Shown piece by piece: positions 7,476 to 13,591 of a DNA stretch of 13,651 nucleotides (its first letter is position 1; each line of letters begins with the position of its first letter). This DNA comes from an uncultured Opitutia bacterium. Its GTDB lineage: Bacteria > Verrucomicrobiota > Verrucomicrobiia > Opitutales > UBA953. The notes beneath the pieces are model-generated. The model saw only the letters and a program-made list of their open reading frames with translations. It was not told where the DNA came from and ran no database searches. Location of the stretch: contig CALEEU010000055.1 in NCBI GenBank assembly GCA_937875975.1, forward strand, positions 1-13,651, written 5' to 3'. The position numbers and the translations under genes are program-made.

Positions 7476-8063
7476 ATGGACGCCGCCGCGCTCACCTCCC
7501 GTTTCCCTGCCACGCAGGACCTCGCCGGCAAGGACATGCCGACCTACCGCGTCGCTGGCAGCGACCTCCTCGCCGTCGTCAGCGCGCTGCGCGACGAACA
7601 GGGTTTCGACCTGCTCGCCGACCTTTGTGGTCTCGAACTGCAAGGCCGCCCGGTCCGCTTCGGCGTCGTCATCCATCTCCTCAGCACGACGCACAAGGAA
7701 TACGTGCGCCTGCACGTCGACGCCGCCAATGACCGCGTCCCGAGCGTCTCCTCGCTGCATCCCGGCGCCAACTGGCACGAGCGCGAAGCGTTCGACATGT
7801 TCGGCATCGTCTTCGAAGGCCACCCGGACCCGCGCCGCATCCTGATGTGGGATGCGTATCCCTATCACCCGCTCCGCAAGGACTTCCCTCTCGCCGGCAT
7901 CGAAGTGCCCTTCCCCGCCGCCGACGTCGCGGAAGTCACCGGCCAGAAGGTCGAGCCCGCACCGATGATGGGCGGACCGTTCGTCTCGCACGGCGGCAAG
8001 CTCTCCGAAGGCGAACCCTCCGCGCTCGACCAGTCCTGGACCGAGGAAAAACCCAAAGCCTGA
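7476..8063 (+). CDS. nuoC: NADH-quinone oxidoreductase subunit C (NuoC, 30 kDa)
   Basis: This 195-residue hydrophilic subunit of the complex I connecting (Q) module packs against NuoD and helps shape the quinone-binding arm. It has no cofactor of its own. The 30-kDa signature runs from about residue 98: ANWHEREAFDMFGI, then GHPDPRRILMW, YPYHPLRKDFPL and a Pro-rich tail. The N-terminal half contains the usual alpha/beta segment (FDLLADLCG, YVRLHVD). It is a separate gene and is not fused to nuoD as in E. coli. It starts 8 bp after the nuoB stop and ends 6 bp before nuoD. The C-terminal 30 residues are low in conservation. Confidence 0.95.
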   Translation: MDAAALTSRFPATQDLAGKDMPTYRVAGSDLLAVVSALRDEQGFDLLADLCGLELQGRPVRFGVVIHLLSTTHKEYVRLHVDAANDRVPSVSSLHPGANWHEREAFDMFGIVFEGHPDPRRILMWDAYPYHPLRKDFPLAGIEVPFPAADVAEVTGQKVEPAPMMGGPFVSHGGKLSEGEPSALDQSWTEEKPKA

Positions 8064-8069
8064 TTTAAC

Positions 8070-9296
8070 GTGAAGATCACCAAGGAAATCTCCATCGGCG
8101 ACGTCGCCGCCCGTTCGGAAGAACTGCGCGGAGAGAACATGACCCTGAACATGGGTCCGTCCCACCCGGCCACGCACGGCGTGCTCCGCCTGAGCCTCGA
8201 GCTCGATGGCGACAAGGTCGTGAAGTGCGACCCGGTCATCGGCTACCTGCACCGCGGCGACGAGAAGATCGCCGAGAACATGACGTATAACCAGTTCGTG
8301 CCGTATACGGACCGTCTGGATTACCTCGCCCCGCTCGCCAACAACGTCGCCTACGCCATCGCCGTCGAGAAGCTCGCCGGCCTCAAGCTGCCCGCGCGCT
8401 GCGAAGCGATCCGCGTGCTCACCTGCGAGATGGCCCGCATCTCGTCCCACCTCCTCGGCATCGGCGTCTATGCGATGGATACCGGCGCGTGGACGGTGTT
8501 CATGTACACCTTCAACGAGCGCGAAAAACTCTACACGCTCTTCGAAGAACTCACCGGCGCCCGCTTCACCACGAGCTACACCCGTATCGGCGGCGTGACG
8601 CGCGACATCCCCGACGGCTGGCTCCCCAAGGTCTCGGCCTTCTGCGACGGCGTCGAACGCACGATCGACGAGGTCGACAAGCTCCTCACCCGTAACGGCA
8701 TCTTCCTCGAGCGCACCGAAGGCATCGCCACGATCTCGAAGGAGATGGCCCTCGCCTACGGCCTCACCGGCCCGAACCTCCGCGCTTCCGGCGTGCCGTT
8801 CGACCTGCGTAAGGACAAGCCTTACTCGGGCTACGAGCAGTATGACTTCGACGTCCCCGTAGGCGTGAAGGGCGACTGCTTCGACCGCTACCTCGTCCGC
8901 ATGGAAGAGCTCCGCCAGTCCGTGCGCATCATCCGCCAGGTCGTGAAGACGATGCCCGGCGGCGCCTGGTATGCTGAAGACGCGAAGAAGATTTTCCTCC
9001 CGCCGAAGGCGAAGGTGATGACGAAGATGGAAGAGCTCATCCAGAATTTCATGCTGGTGACCGAAGGCCCGCAGATCCCAGCCGGCGAAGTCTACTTCGA
9101 GGCCGAGAACCCGAAGGGCGCGCTCGGCTTCTACGTGGTCTCCAACGGTGGCGGCGTCCCGTATCGCCTCCGCATCCGCGGACCGAGCTTTGTCTCGCTC
9201 TCGATCCTTCCCGCCATCGTCCCCGGCAACTTCCTTACCGACGTCGCTTCCATCCTCGGTTCGCTCGACTTCGTCATGGGCGAATGCGACCGCTAA
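8070..9296 (+). CDS. nuoD: NADH-quinone oxidoreductase subunit D (NuoD, 49 kDa)
   Basis: This 408-residue subunit forms the quinone-headgroup pocket of complex I together with NuoB. MGPSHPATHGVLRL (28-41) is the family hallmark. His36 and Tyr79 (in FVPYTDRLDY) correspond to the quinone contacts His38 and Tyr87 of Thermus Nqo4. IGYLHRGDEK, SYTRIGGV, GPNLRASGV, YSGYEQYDFDVP and the terminal MGECDR are all conserved, so the protein is complete. The start is a GTG at 8070. An ATG at 8139 has GGAGAG just before it and would begin MTLNMGP. I keep the GTG because Thermus Nqo4 has a similar N-terminal extension, ending RTEVMTLN there and RGENMTLN here. Either start is possible. Confidence 0.95.
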   Translation: MKITKEISIGDVAARSEELRGENMTLNMGPSHPATHGVLRLSLELDGDKVVKCDPVIGYLHRGDEKIAENMTYNQFVPYTDRLDYLAPLANNVAYAIAVEKLAGLKLPARCEAIRVLTCEMARISSHLLGIGVYAMDTGAWTVFMYTFNEREKLYTLFEELTGARFTTSYTRIGGVTRDIPDGWLPKVSAFCDGVERTIDEVDKLLTRNGIFLERTEGIATISKEMALAYGLTGPNLRASGVPFDLRKDKPYSGYEQYDFDVPVGVKGDCFDRYLVRMEELRQSVRIIRQVVKTMPGGAWYAEDAKKIFLPPKAKVMTKMEELIQNFMLVTEGPQIPAGEVYFEAENPKGALGFYVVSNGGGVPYRLRIRGPSFVSLSILPAIVPGNFLTDVASILGSLDFVMGECDR

Positions 9297-9300
9297 ACCC

Positions 9301-9867
9301 ATGCACGAATCTCCTTCTTCCTCCGCCCCCGCCCGCGCGCTCAAGCCTGAGACGCTCACGCAGGCTCCCGCCATCATCGCGCAGTATCCGCAGAAGCGTA
9401 GCGCCACGATGCCCCTCCTGCACCTCGTGCAGGAAGACCGCGGCTACATCACGCAGGATGACATGACCTGGGTCGCCGAGCTCGTCGGCGTGACCCCGAT
9501 GCAGGTCCTTGAAGTGGTGACGTTCTACCCGATGTACCGCCAGTCGCCGATCGGCCGCCGCCACGTGCGCGTCTGCCGTACGCTGTCCTGCGCCCTCCGC
9601 GGTTCCTACGCGCTGATGGAGAACCTCGAGCAGTCCCTCAACTGCAAGCGCGGCGAGACCTCGCCCGACGGCGACTTCACCCTGGAGTTCGTCGAATGCA
9701 TCGCCGACTGCGGCTGCGGCCCGGTCGTCCACGTCGACGCCTCGATGCACGAGAACGTGAAGCCCGAAGACGCCGGCAAATTCGCCGCCCAGCTCAAGGC
9801 CACGCTCAAGGATCCGTCCTACGGCCTGAACCCTCCCGTCCCCGGCACGCCCGAGTGGAACGGTTAA
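9301..9867 (+). CDS. nuoE: NADH-quinone oxidoreductase subunit E (NuoE, 24 kDa)
   Basis: NuoE holds the off-path [2Fe-2S] cluster N1a in the NADH-dehydrogenase module and partners with NuoF. It is 188 residues from the ATG at 9301; an open frame extends 51 codons upstream into nuoD but has no family likeness there. The thioredoxin-fold domain carries ligands Cys92 and Cys97 (VCRTLSC) and Cys133 and Cys137 (ECIADCGCGP). The helical N-terminal part shows IAQYPQKRSATMPLLHLVQE, GYIT and VLEVVTFYPMY, all typical of the family. It begins 4 bp after nuoD and ends 19 bp before nuoF. The first 20 residues are Ser/Pro/Ala-rich and unconserved. Confidence 0.95.
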   Translation: MHESPSSSAPARALKPETLTQAPAIIAQYPQKRSATMPLLHLVQEDRGYITQDDMTWVAELVGVTPMQVLEVVTFYPMYRQSPIGRRHVRVCRTLSCALRGSYALMENLEQSLNCKRGETSPDGDFTLEFVECIADCGCGPVVHVDASMHENVKPEDAGKFAAQLKATLKDPSYGLNPPVPGTPEWNG

Positions 9868-9886
9868 TCTCCAAACCTTAAGCGAC

Positions 9887-11236
9887 ATGCCCGCCGTCGA
9901 ACGCCCTCTCATCTACGCCAACCTCCGCAAGCCGGGGTACACGGTCGATATCGACTGCTACCTGCGCAACGGCGGTTACGAAGCCCTCAAGAAAGCCGTC
10001 GCCCTCAAGCCCGACGAAGTCTGCAAGGAAGTCGAACTCTCTGGTCTGCGTGGTCGTGGCGGCGCCGGCTTCCCGACCGGCATGAAGTGGAAGTTCCTCG
10101 ACCGTAAGTCGGGCAAGCCCGCTTACCTCGTCGTCAACGCCGACGAATCCGAGCCCGGCACCTACAAGGACCGTCAGATCATCTACAAGGACCCGCACCA
10201 GATGCTGGAAGGCATCGCGATCACCGCGTGGGCCATCCAAGCCAAGCAGGCCTTCATCTACATCCGCGGCGAGTTCGTCCACGGCGCCAAGATCCTCGAG
10301 CGCGCGATCGCCGAAGCGAAGGCCAAGGGCTTCCTCGGCCAGAACATCCTCGGCTCGGGCTACTCCTGCGAAGTCGTCATCCACCGCGGCGGAGGTTGCT
10401 ACGTCTGCGGCGAAGAGACCGGCCTGATCGAATCCCTCGAAGGTAAGCGCGGCTACCCGCGCATCAAGCCCCCGTATTTCCCGGCCGTCCTCGGCCTCTA
10501 CAACTGCCCGACCATCGTCAACAACGCGGAGACGATGGCGCAGGTGAAGCACGTGCTCGCGTTCGGCGGCGCGGAGTTCGCCAAGATCGGGATCCCCGGC
10601 GACAGCGGCACGCACATCTGGGGCGTCAGCGGCCTGGTGAAGCGCCCGGGTCTCTACGAGATCGAAGCCGGCAAGGCCACCTTCGGTGAACTGCTCTACG
10701 ACCTTTGCGGCGGCCCGCTCGACGGACGCACGATCAAGGCGATCATCCCCGGCGGTTCTTCCACCAAGATCCTCAAGGTCGGCGAACGCTTCAAGGGCAA
10801 GCTCGCCAACGGCACCGAGTTCGACTGGGCGCTCGAGGACATCCCGCTCGATTCCAACAGTATCGCCGCGTGCGGCACGGGCCTCGGCACCGGCGGCACC
10901 ATCGTCATCGACGACTCCGTCGAGATGATCCAGGCGCTCTCCAACCTCAACGCCTTCTACGCCCACGAGACCTGCGGCCAGTGCACGCCCTGCCGCGAAG
11001 GTTCGCTCTGGCTCTCCCGCGTCTCGAAGCGTATCACGACCGGTGGCGGCATGGAGACCGACGTCCCGCTGCTGCTCGACATCGCGAACCAGGTGGCTGG
11101 CCGCACGATCTGCGCCCACGGCGAAGCCGTCGCGTGGCCCGTGCAGTCCGCCGTCCCCAAGTTCAAGGACGAGTACCTCGAGTCCATCCGCAAACGCCAG
11201 AAGGGCGAAGCGGTGCCGACGCTGAAGTTGATCTGA
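9887..11236 (+). CDS. nuoF: NADH-quinone oxidoreductase subunit F (NuoF, 51 kDa, FMN/NADH-binding)
   Basis: NuoF oxidises NADH through FMN and passes electrons to cluster N3. It is 449 residues long, normal for the family. LRGRGGAGFPTGMKW (54-68) and NADESEPGTYKDR (84-96) form the FMN/NADH site. GGGCYVCGEETGLIESLEG (168-186) and PPYFPA follow, with IPGGSS near 287-292. The [4Fe-4S] ligands are Cys363, Cys366 and Cys369 in ETCGQCTPCREG, plus Cys409 in TICAHGEAVAWP. It is the last gene of the run: its stop is followed 2 bp later by GGGCTA-type repeats and then an intrinsic terminator, so nuoG and the membrane-arm genes are not co-transcribed here. Confidence 0.96.
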   Translation: MPAVERPLIYANLRKPGYTVDIDCYLRNGGYEALKKAVALKPDEVCKEVELSGLRGRGGAGFPTGMKWKFLDRKSGKPAYLVVNADESEPGTYKDRQIIYKDPHQMLEGIAITAWAIQAKQAFIYIRGEFVHGAKILERAIAEAKAKGFLGQNILGSGYSCEVVIHRGGGCYVCGEETGLIESLEGKRGYPRIKPPYFPAVLGLYNCPTIVNNAETMAQVKHVLAFGGAEFAKIGIPGDSGTHIWGVSGLVKRPGLYEIEAGKATFGELLYDLCGGPLDGRTIKAIIPGGSSTKILKVGERFKGKLANGTEFDWALEDIPLDSNSIAACGTGLGTGGTIVIDDSVEMIQALSNLNAFYAHETCGQCTPCREGSLWLSRVSKRITTGGGMETDVPLLLDIANQVAGRTICAHGEAVAWPVQSAVPKFKDEYLESIRKRQKGEAVPTLKLI

Positions 11237-11238
11237 TC

Positions 11239-11271
11239 AGGGCTAGAGCTAGGGCCTGGGCTAGGGCTAGG
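11239..11271 (+). repeat. GGGCTA-type repeat tract, left arm of an interrupted inverted repeat
   Basis: Two bp after the nuoF stop the sequence becomes a degenerate tandem of AGGGCT/CTAGGG words. Its reverse complement recurs at 11366-11393, so the two tracts can pair over about 28 bp with few mismatches and enclose the nuo terminator. Four GGG runs (11240-42, 11252-54, 11258-60, 11264-66) give plus-strand G-quadruplex potential, although the first loop is long (9 nt). Confidence 0.8.
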
Positions 11272-11280
11272 TAATCTTAG

Positions 11281-11309
11281 AAGGGCCGCATCACCTGTGG
11301 TCCTTTTTT
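11281..11309 (+). terminator. Rho-independent terminator of the nuoBCDEF operon
   Basis: AAGGGCCGCA (11281-11290) pairs with TGTGGTCCTT (11296-11305) over 10 bp, counting two G-U pairs, around a 5-nt loop (TCACC). The stem runs straight into a T tract ending at 11309. It lies 45 bp after the nuoF stop. The 5' flank is not A-rich, so it should work mainly rightward. Confidence 0.85.
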
Positions 11310-11356
11310 GTGCCCAGATGCCTTGGGTCGAAATACCTCTCATCCATTCAGTCCTC

Positions 11357-11362
11357 TATTAT
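11357..11362 (+). promoter_or_regulatory. Possible -10 box for ppnP
   Basis: TATTAT lies 84 bp before the ppnP start and after the nuo terminator, where a new promoter is needed if ppnP is expressed. No convincing -35 hexamer is present at 16-18 bp spacing, so this rests on one hexamer and the context. Confidence 0.25.
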
Positions 11363-11365
11363 TAA

Positions 11366-11393
11366 CCAGCCCTAGCCCTAGCCCCAGCCCTAG
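11366..11393 (-). repeat. GGGCTA-type repeat tract, right arm (inverted copy)
   Basis: On the minus strand this reads as GGGCTGGGG followed by CTAGGGCTAGGGCT. It is the inverted partner of the tract at 11239-11271. Four G runs separated by 2-3 nt loops make it a good telomere-like G-quadruplex candidate on the minus strand. It lies in the presumed leader of ppnP. Confidence 0.8.
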
Positions 11394-11404
11394 TAAGCTT
11401 TTCT

Positions 11405-11429
11405 CCCTTTACCCTCCCTCCCCCTCCCC
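11405..11429 (-). other. G-quadruplex-prone polypyrimidine tract before ppnP
   Basis: The plus strand here is almost pure C/T with five C runs: 11405-07, 11412-14, 11416-18, 11420-24 and 11426-29. The spacers are 4, 1, 1 and 1 nt. The minus (template) strand therefore has five G runs of 3-5 with mostly single-nucleotide loops, a strong G-quadruplex motif. It ends 16 nt before the ppnP ATG, where a Shine-Dalgarno would normally be sought. Confidence 0.7.
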
Positions 11430-11445
11430 TTACCAAATCCGTCCC

Positions 11446-11760
11446 ATGGAATTCAAAAACGTCACCGCCGTCGCCAAAGCCAACGTCTACTTCGATGGCA
11501 AGGTCGTCTCCCATACGATCCTCACCGCCGATGGCGCCAAGAAGACCGTCGGGCTGATCTACGCCGGCACCTACCACTTCGGCACCGACAAGGCCGAGAT
11601 CATGGAGATCACCGACGGCTCGTGCGTCGTGGTCCAGGACGGCTCCAAGGAAGAGAAGACCTACGGCGCGGGCACCCACTTCTACGTGGCCCCGAAGTCC
11701 GGCTTCACGATCACCGTGCAGTCCGGTATCTGCCAGTATATCTGCAGCTTCATCGGGTAA
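11446..11760 (+). CDS. ppnP: Pyrimidine/purine nucleoside phosphorylase (PpnP, DUF1255 cupin)
   Basis: PpnP is a small cytosolic cupin that phosphorolyses several nucleosides to free base and ribose-1-phosphate in nucleoside salvage. This protein is 104 residues (E. coli PpnP, formerly YaiE, has 94). The family pattern is visible: VYFDGKVVSHTI near the N-terminus, GLIYAGTYHFGTDKAEIMEI (about 37-56) matching the VMVEGEYTFST...EEMTV block, YGAGTHFYVAPKSGF (about 72-86), and a C-terminal ICQYICSFIG matching the SYLCRYL end. The frame is open upstream to a TTG at 11308, but that part is translated repeat and low-complexity Pro/Ser, so I start at the ATG at 11446. It is followed 59 bp later by the methyltransferase, possibly in the same transcript. 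Confidence 0.88.
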   Translation: MEFKNVTAVAKANVYFDGKVVSHTILTADGAKKTVGLIYAGTYHFGTDKAEIMEITDGSCVVVQDGSKEEKTYGAGTHFYVAPKSGFTITVQSGICQYICSFIG

Positions 11761-11819
11761 TCTGACCCGTCGGAGCGGCCGGGGCTTGCCAAGGGCGACG
11801 CCTCCCCGAACCTGTCGGC

Positions 11820-13031
11820 ATGTCCGAGCCGACCAGCAGCCTGCCCAATATCCCCGCGCCCATCGCGCGCGAGAAACCGTGGGTGCAGCTCAAGACGTTC
11901 ACGTCCAAGCCTTCGATCTTCCGCTCGATGGTCGGCGAAGTCTCGCCGGATGCCCGCCAGGGCGACGTGGTTTCCGCCTACGATAAGCAAGGCTCCTTCA
12001 TCGGTTACGGTTTCTGGAACGCCGGTGCCCCCATCGCGCTCCGCATCCTCAAGGCCACGCCGGGCAAGCCCGATGACGTCTGGTTCGAACAGGCCATCCG
12101 CCGCGCCGCCGCCCTCCGCAAGGACATCCTCAAGCTCGACGCCGACACCGACGCCTATCGCGTGGTGAATGCCGACGCGGACTTCCTCTCCGGCCTGATC
12201 GTCGACCGCCTCGGCGACGTCCTCTCCATCGAGGTCTCGTCCTATGCGGTCATGCGCCGACTCCCTCGCTGGATCCCGATCCTGCACGACGCCGTGGGCA
12301 CCAAGCGCGAGATCGTCCAGGTCGACCCGCATGTCGCCCGCATCGAAGGCATCATGCCGACCGACATCCCGAAATCGGCCGTCCGCTTCGTGAAGATCAA
12401 GGAGTTCGGCATGGTCCAGGAGGTCGACTTCGCCGAAGGCCACAAGACCGGCTTCTTCTGCGACCAGCGCGATAACCGCCGCCGCTTCGGCGCCCTCGCC
12501 AAGGGCCTCAAGGTCCTCGACCTCTGCTGCTACTCCGGAGGTTTCTCCATCGCCGCCAAGCTCGCCGGCGCCACCGAAGTCACCGGCGTCGACCTCGACG
12601 AAAAGGCCATCGAGATGGCCAAGCGGAACATGAACCTGAACAACGTTCGCATCGACTTCGTGCATTCGGACGCCTTCACGTGGATTCGCCAGATGCAGAA
12701 GAACGGCAAGACCTGGGACCTCGTCCTGTGCGATCCGCCCAAGTTCGTCGACAGCCGCGACGAGGAATTCGAAGCAGAGGGTCTGAAGAAGTATAACGAC
12801 CTCAACGTCCTCGCCATGCAGCTCGTCGCCCCCGGCGGCCTCTTCGTGACCTGCTCGTGCTCCGGCCTTGTCTCCCCCGAGTCCTTCGAGGACCTCGTCA
12901 GCAAGGCCGCGCACCGCTACCAGAAGCGCCTCCAGATCTTCGATCGCACCGGCCCCGGCGGCGACCACCCCAACGCCTCCAACCACCCTGACGGTCGTTA
13001 CCTCAAGGTGCTTTGGAGTAGGATTGCGTAA
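11820..13031 (+). CDS. rlmI: RlmI-like class I SAM-dependent rRNA methyltransferase
   Basis: This 403-residue protein matches the RlmI family (E. coli RlmI makes m5C1962 in 23S rRNA). An N-terminal PUA-like RNA-binding domain covers about 22-95 (VSPDARQGDVVSAYDKQGSFIGYGFWN). A middle segment with GLIVDRLGD leads to EGHKTGFFCDQRDNRRRF (206-223), the signature just before the Rossmann domain. The SAM site is VLDLCCYSGGFSI (232-244), with acidic Asp258 in VTGVDLDEKAI. The catalytic region has CDPPKFV (304-310) and TCSCSGLV (344-351), whose cysteines are candidate nucleophiles. The protein ends GRYLKVLW, as usual for the family. The exact target base is inferred from family membership. The stop is followed 10 bp later by the tandem-repeat region, with no clear terminator. 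Confidence 0.88.
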   Translation: MSEPTSSLPNIPAPIAREKPWVQLKTFTSKPSIFRSMVGEVSPDARQGDVVSAYDKQGSFIGYGFWNAGAPIALRILKATPGKPDDVWFEQAIRRAAALRKDILKLDADTDAYRVVNADADFLSGLIVDRLGDVLSIEVSSYAVMRRLPRWIPILHDAVGTKREIVQVDPHVARIEGIMPTDIPKSAVRFVKIKEFGMVQEVDFAEGHKTGFFCDQRDNRRRFGALAKGLKVLDLCCYSGGFSIAAKLAGATEVTGVDLDEKAIEMAKRNMNLNNVRIDFVHSDAFTWIRQMQKNGKTWDLVLCDPPKFVDSRDEEFEAEGLKKYNDLNVLAMQLVAPGGLFVTCSCSGLVSPESFEDLVSKAAHRYQKRLQIFDRTGPGGDHPNASNHPDGRYLKVLWSRIA

Positions 13032-13041
13032 AGAGTAGAGG

Positions 13042-13089
13042 ACTGAGTCGATGACAGCGTCGATGACTGCATCGAGGGCTGAATCGATG
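13042..13089 (+). repeat. 12-bp tandem repeat, four units
   Basis: Four consecutive 12-bp units fit the consensus GACTGMRTCGAT. The copies differ at only a few positions, mostly the three bases before TCGAT. The tract begins 10 bp after the methyltransferase stop. Because 12 is a multiple of 3 it stays open on the minus strand as an I-D-A-V type repeat, but that frame is an antisense shadow and I do not call it a gene. Confidence 0.85.
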
Positions 13090-13103
13090 TGCCGAGGCAA
13101 TGG

Positions 13104-13128
13104 GTAGGGTCGGGACCGCGTCACGACA
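13104..13128 (+). repeat. GGTAGGG module A with hairpin
   Basis: GGTAGGG (13104-13110) leads into GTCGGGAC (13110-13117), loop CGC, GTCACGAC (13121-13128): an 8-bp stem with one G-A mismatch. It is followed by the direct-repeat copy at 13131-13156. Confidence 0.65.
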
Positions 13129-13130
13129 TA

Positions 13131-13156
13131 GCGGCCTCTGCCCCGCTTCCGTGCCC
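13131..13156 (+). repeat. Direct repeat, copy 1
   Basis: The core GCCTCTGCCCCGC is identical to copy 2 at 13619-13645, and the flanks match with three substitutions and one indel. Both copies directly follow a GGTAGGG-headed hairpin, so the repeated unit appears to be head plus variable hairpin plus this tail. Confidence 0.75.
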
Positions 13157-13193
13157 CCTTGTCACCGTGTCCCCTCGCGGCTCCGCCGCGCTG

Positions 13194-13281
13194 GTAGGGG
13201 CGCGACTGCGTCGCGTCCGTTCGCCAAGAGAGCTTCGAATCTCGATCGGCCTAACGGCAGGCTCGGAGAGCCCGCCCTACC
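13194..13281. repeat. REPIN-like 88-bp element with inverted GGTAGGG ends
   Basis: The element begins GGTAGGG (13194-13200) and ends CCCTACC (13275-13281), its inverted complement. Each end carries a hairpin: CGCGAC-TGC-GTCGCG at 13201-13215, and GGCAGGCTC-GGA-GAGCCCGCC at 13256-13276 with one mismatch. The middle is also symmetrical: CCGTT near 13217 pairs with AACGG near 13254, with nested GCC/GGC and GAGA/TCTC around a TTCGAA palindrome. Two inverted REP-like hairpins around a short core is the organisation of a REPIN. No RAYT transposase is in this window. Confidence 0.6.
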
Positions 13282-13291
13282 CTCTGCCCTA

Positions 13292-13318
13292 GGTAGGGCT
13301 GAGCATCCCTGCTCGGCC
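13292..13318 (+). repeat. GGTAGGG module D with hairpin
   Basis: GGTAGGG (13292-13298) overlaps a stem of GGCTGAGCA (13297-13305) and TGCTCGGCC (13310-13318), 9 bp with one G-T pair and loop TCCC. Together with GCCCTACC at 13274-13281 its GGTAGGGC forms a perfect 8-bp inverted repeat with a 10-nt loop. Confidence 0.65.
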
Positions 13319-13330
13319 GCGACCGGCCAA

Positions 13331-13367
13331 GTTTACAAACAAGCCGATTCGGCCTAGTTTTGTAAAC
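13331..13367. repeat. Long nested hairpin GTTTACAAA ... TTTGTAAAC
   Basis: GTTTACAAA (13331-13339) is perfectly complementary to TTTGTAAAC (13359-13367). Inside it GCCGA-T-TCGGC (13343-13353) forms a second stem, so nearly the whole 37 bp folds into one imperfect hairpin. Its A/T-rich outer stem contrasts with the GC-rich surroundings. Confidence 0.75.
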
Positions 13368-13451
13368 CGCCCACAGACGCCATCCGGACTGCTCACCTAG
13401 AGTGGCCAGTAAGTCAAAATGTCAGAGCCCTTTTCGAACGAAAGCCCAAAT

Positions 13452-13477
13452 GAAAAGGGGGCGCTTACGCGCCCCCC
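13452..13477 (-). terminator. Probable leftward intrinsic terminator
   Basis: GGGGGCGC (13457-13464) and GCGCCCCC (13469-13476) form a perfect 8-bp GC stem with a TTAC loop. Read on the minus strand the stem is followed by TTTTC and then ATTT, as in an intrinsic terminator; on the plus strand no T run follows. It would end a leftward transcript coming from beyond the right edge. The T run is short. Confidence 0.55.
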
Positions 13478-13591
13478 TGAGAGATATCTCGGCCGAGCGA
13501 GTCGGCCTACACACCTGAGGAAGATGAAATTAACCGCGGGGCGTGATGCAAACTGAAAAACACCCCAGCGCGCAGCCCAAAGCTGTGTCCA

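Noticed and set aside
7464..9407. Long antisense open frame (647 codons) across nuoC-nuoD; similar ones at 9878-11119 and 11682-13124 on the minus strand, and 2538-3740 and 3707-4921 on the plus strand.
   Set aside because: They lie entirely or largely antisense to genes with clear domain signatures, are rich in Asp/Glu/Gly/Val/Ala/Arg with no motifs, and are expected from GC-rich codon bias.
11308..11445. Upstream extension of ppnP from a TTG at 11308.
   Set aside because: It starts inside the terminator T run and translates the repeat and polypyrimidine tracts into Ser/Pro low complexity.
13226..13243. tRNA T-arm-like GCTTCGAATC sequence.
   Set aside because: No acceptor stem, D-arm or anticodon arm fits around it; it is the TTCGAA centre of the REPIN-like element.
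13217..13256. Integron attC-like half-sites (GCCTAAC, GTTCGCC).
   Set aside because: Only one half-site fits RYYYAAC/GTTRRRY and the order is wrong for attC; no integrase or cassette is present.
13089..13357. Short plus-strand open frames in the repeat region.
   Set aside because: They run through inverted repeats and are Arg/Pro/Ser-rich, with no motif or start signal.
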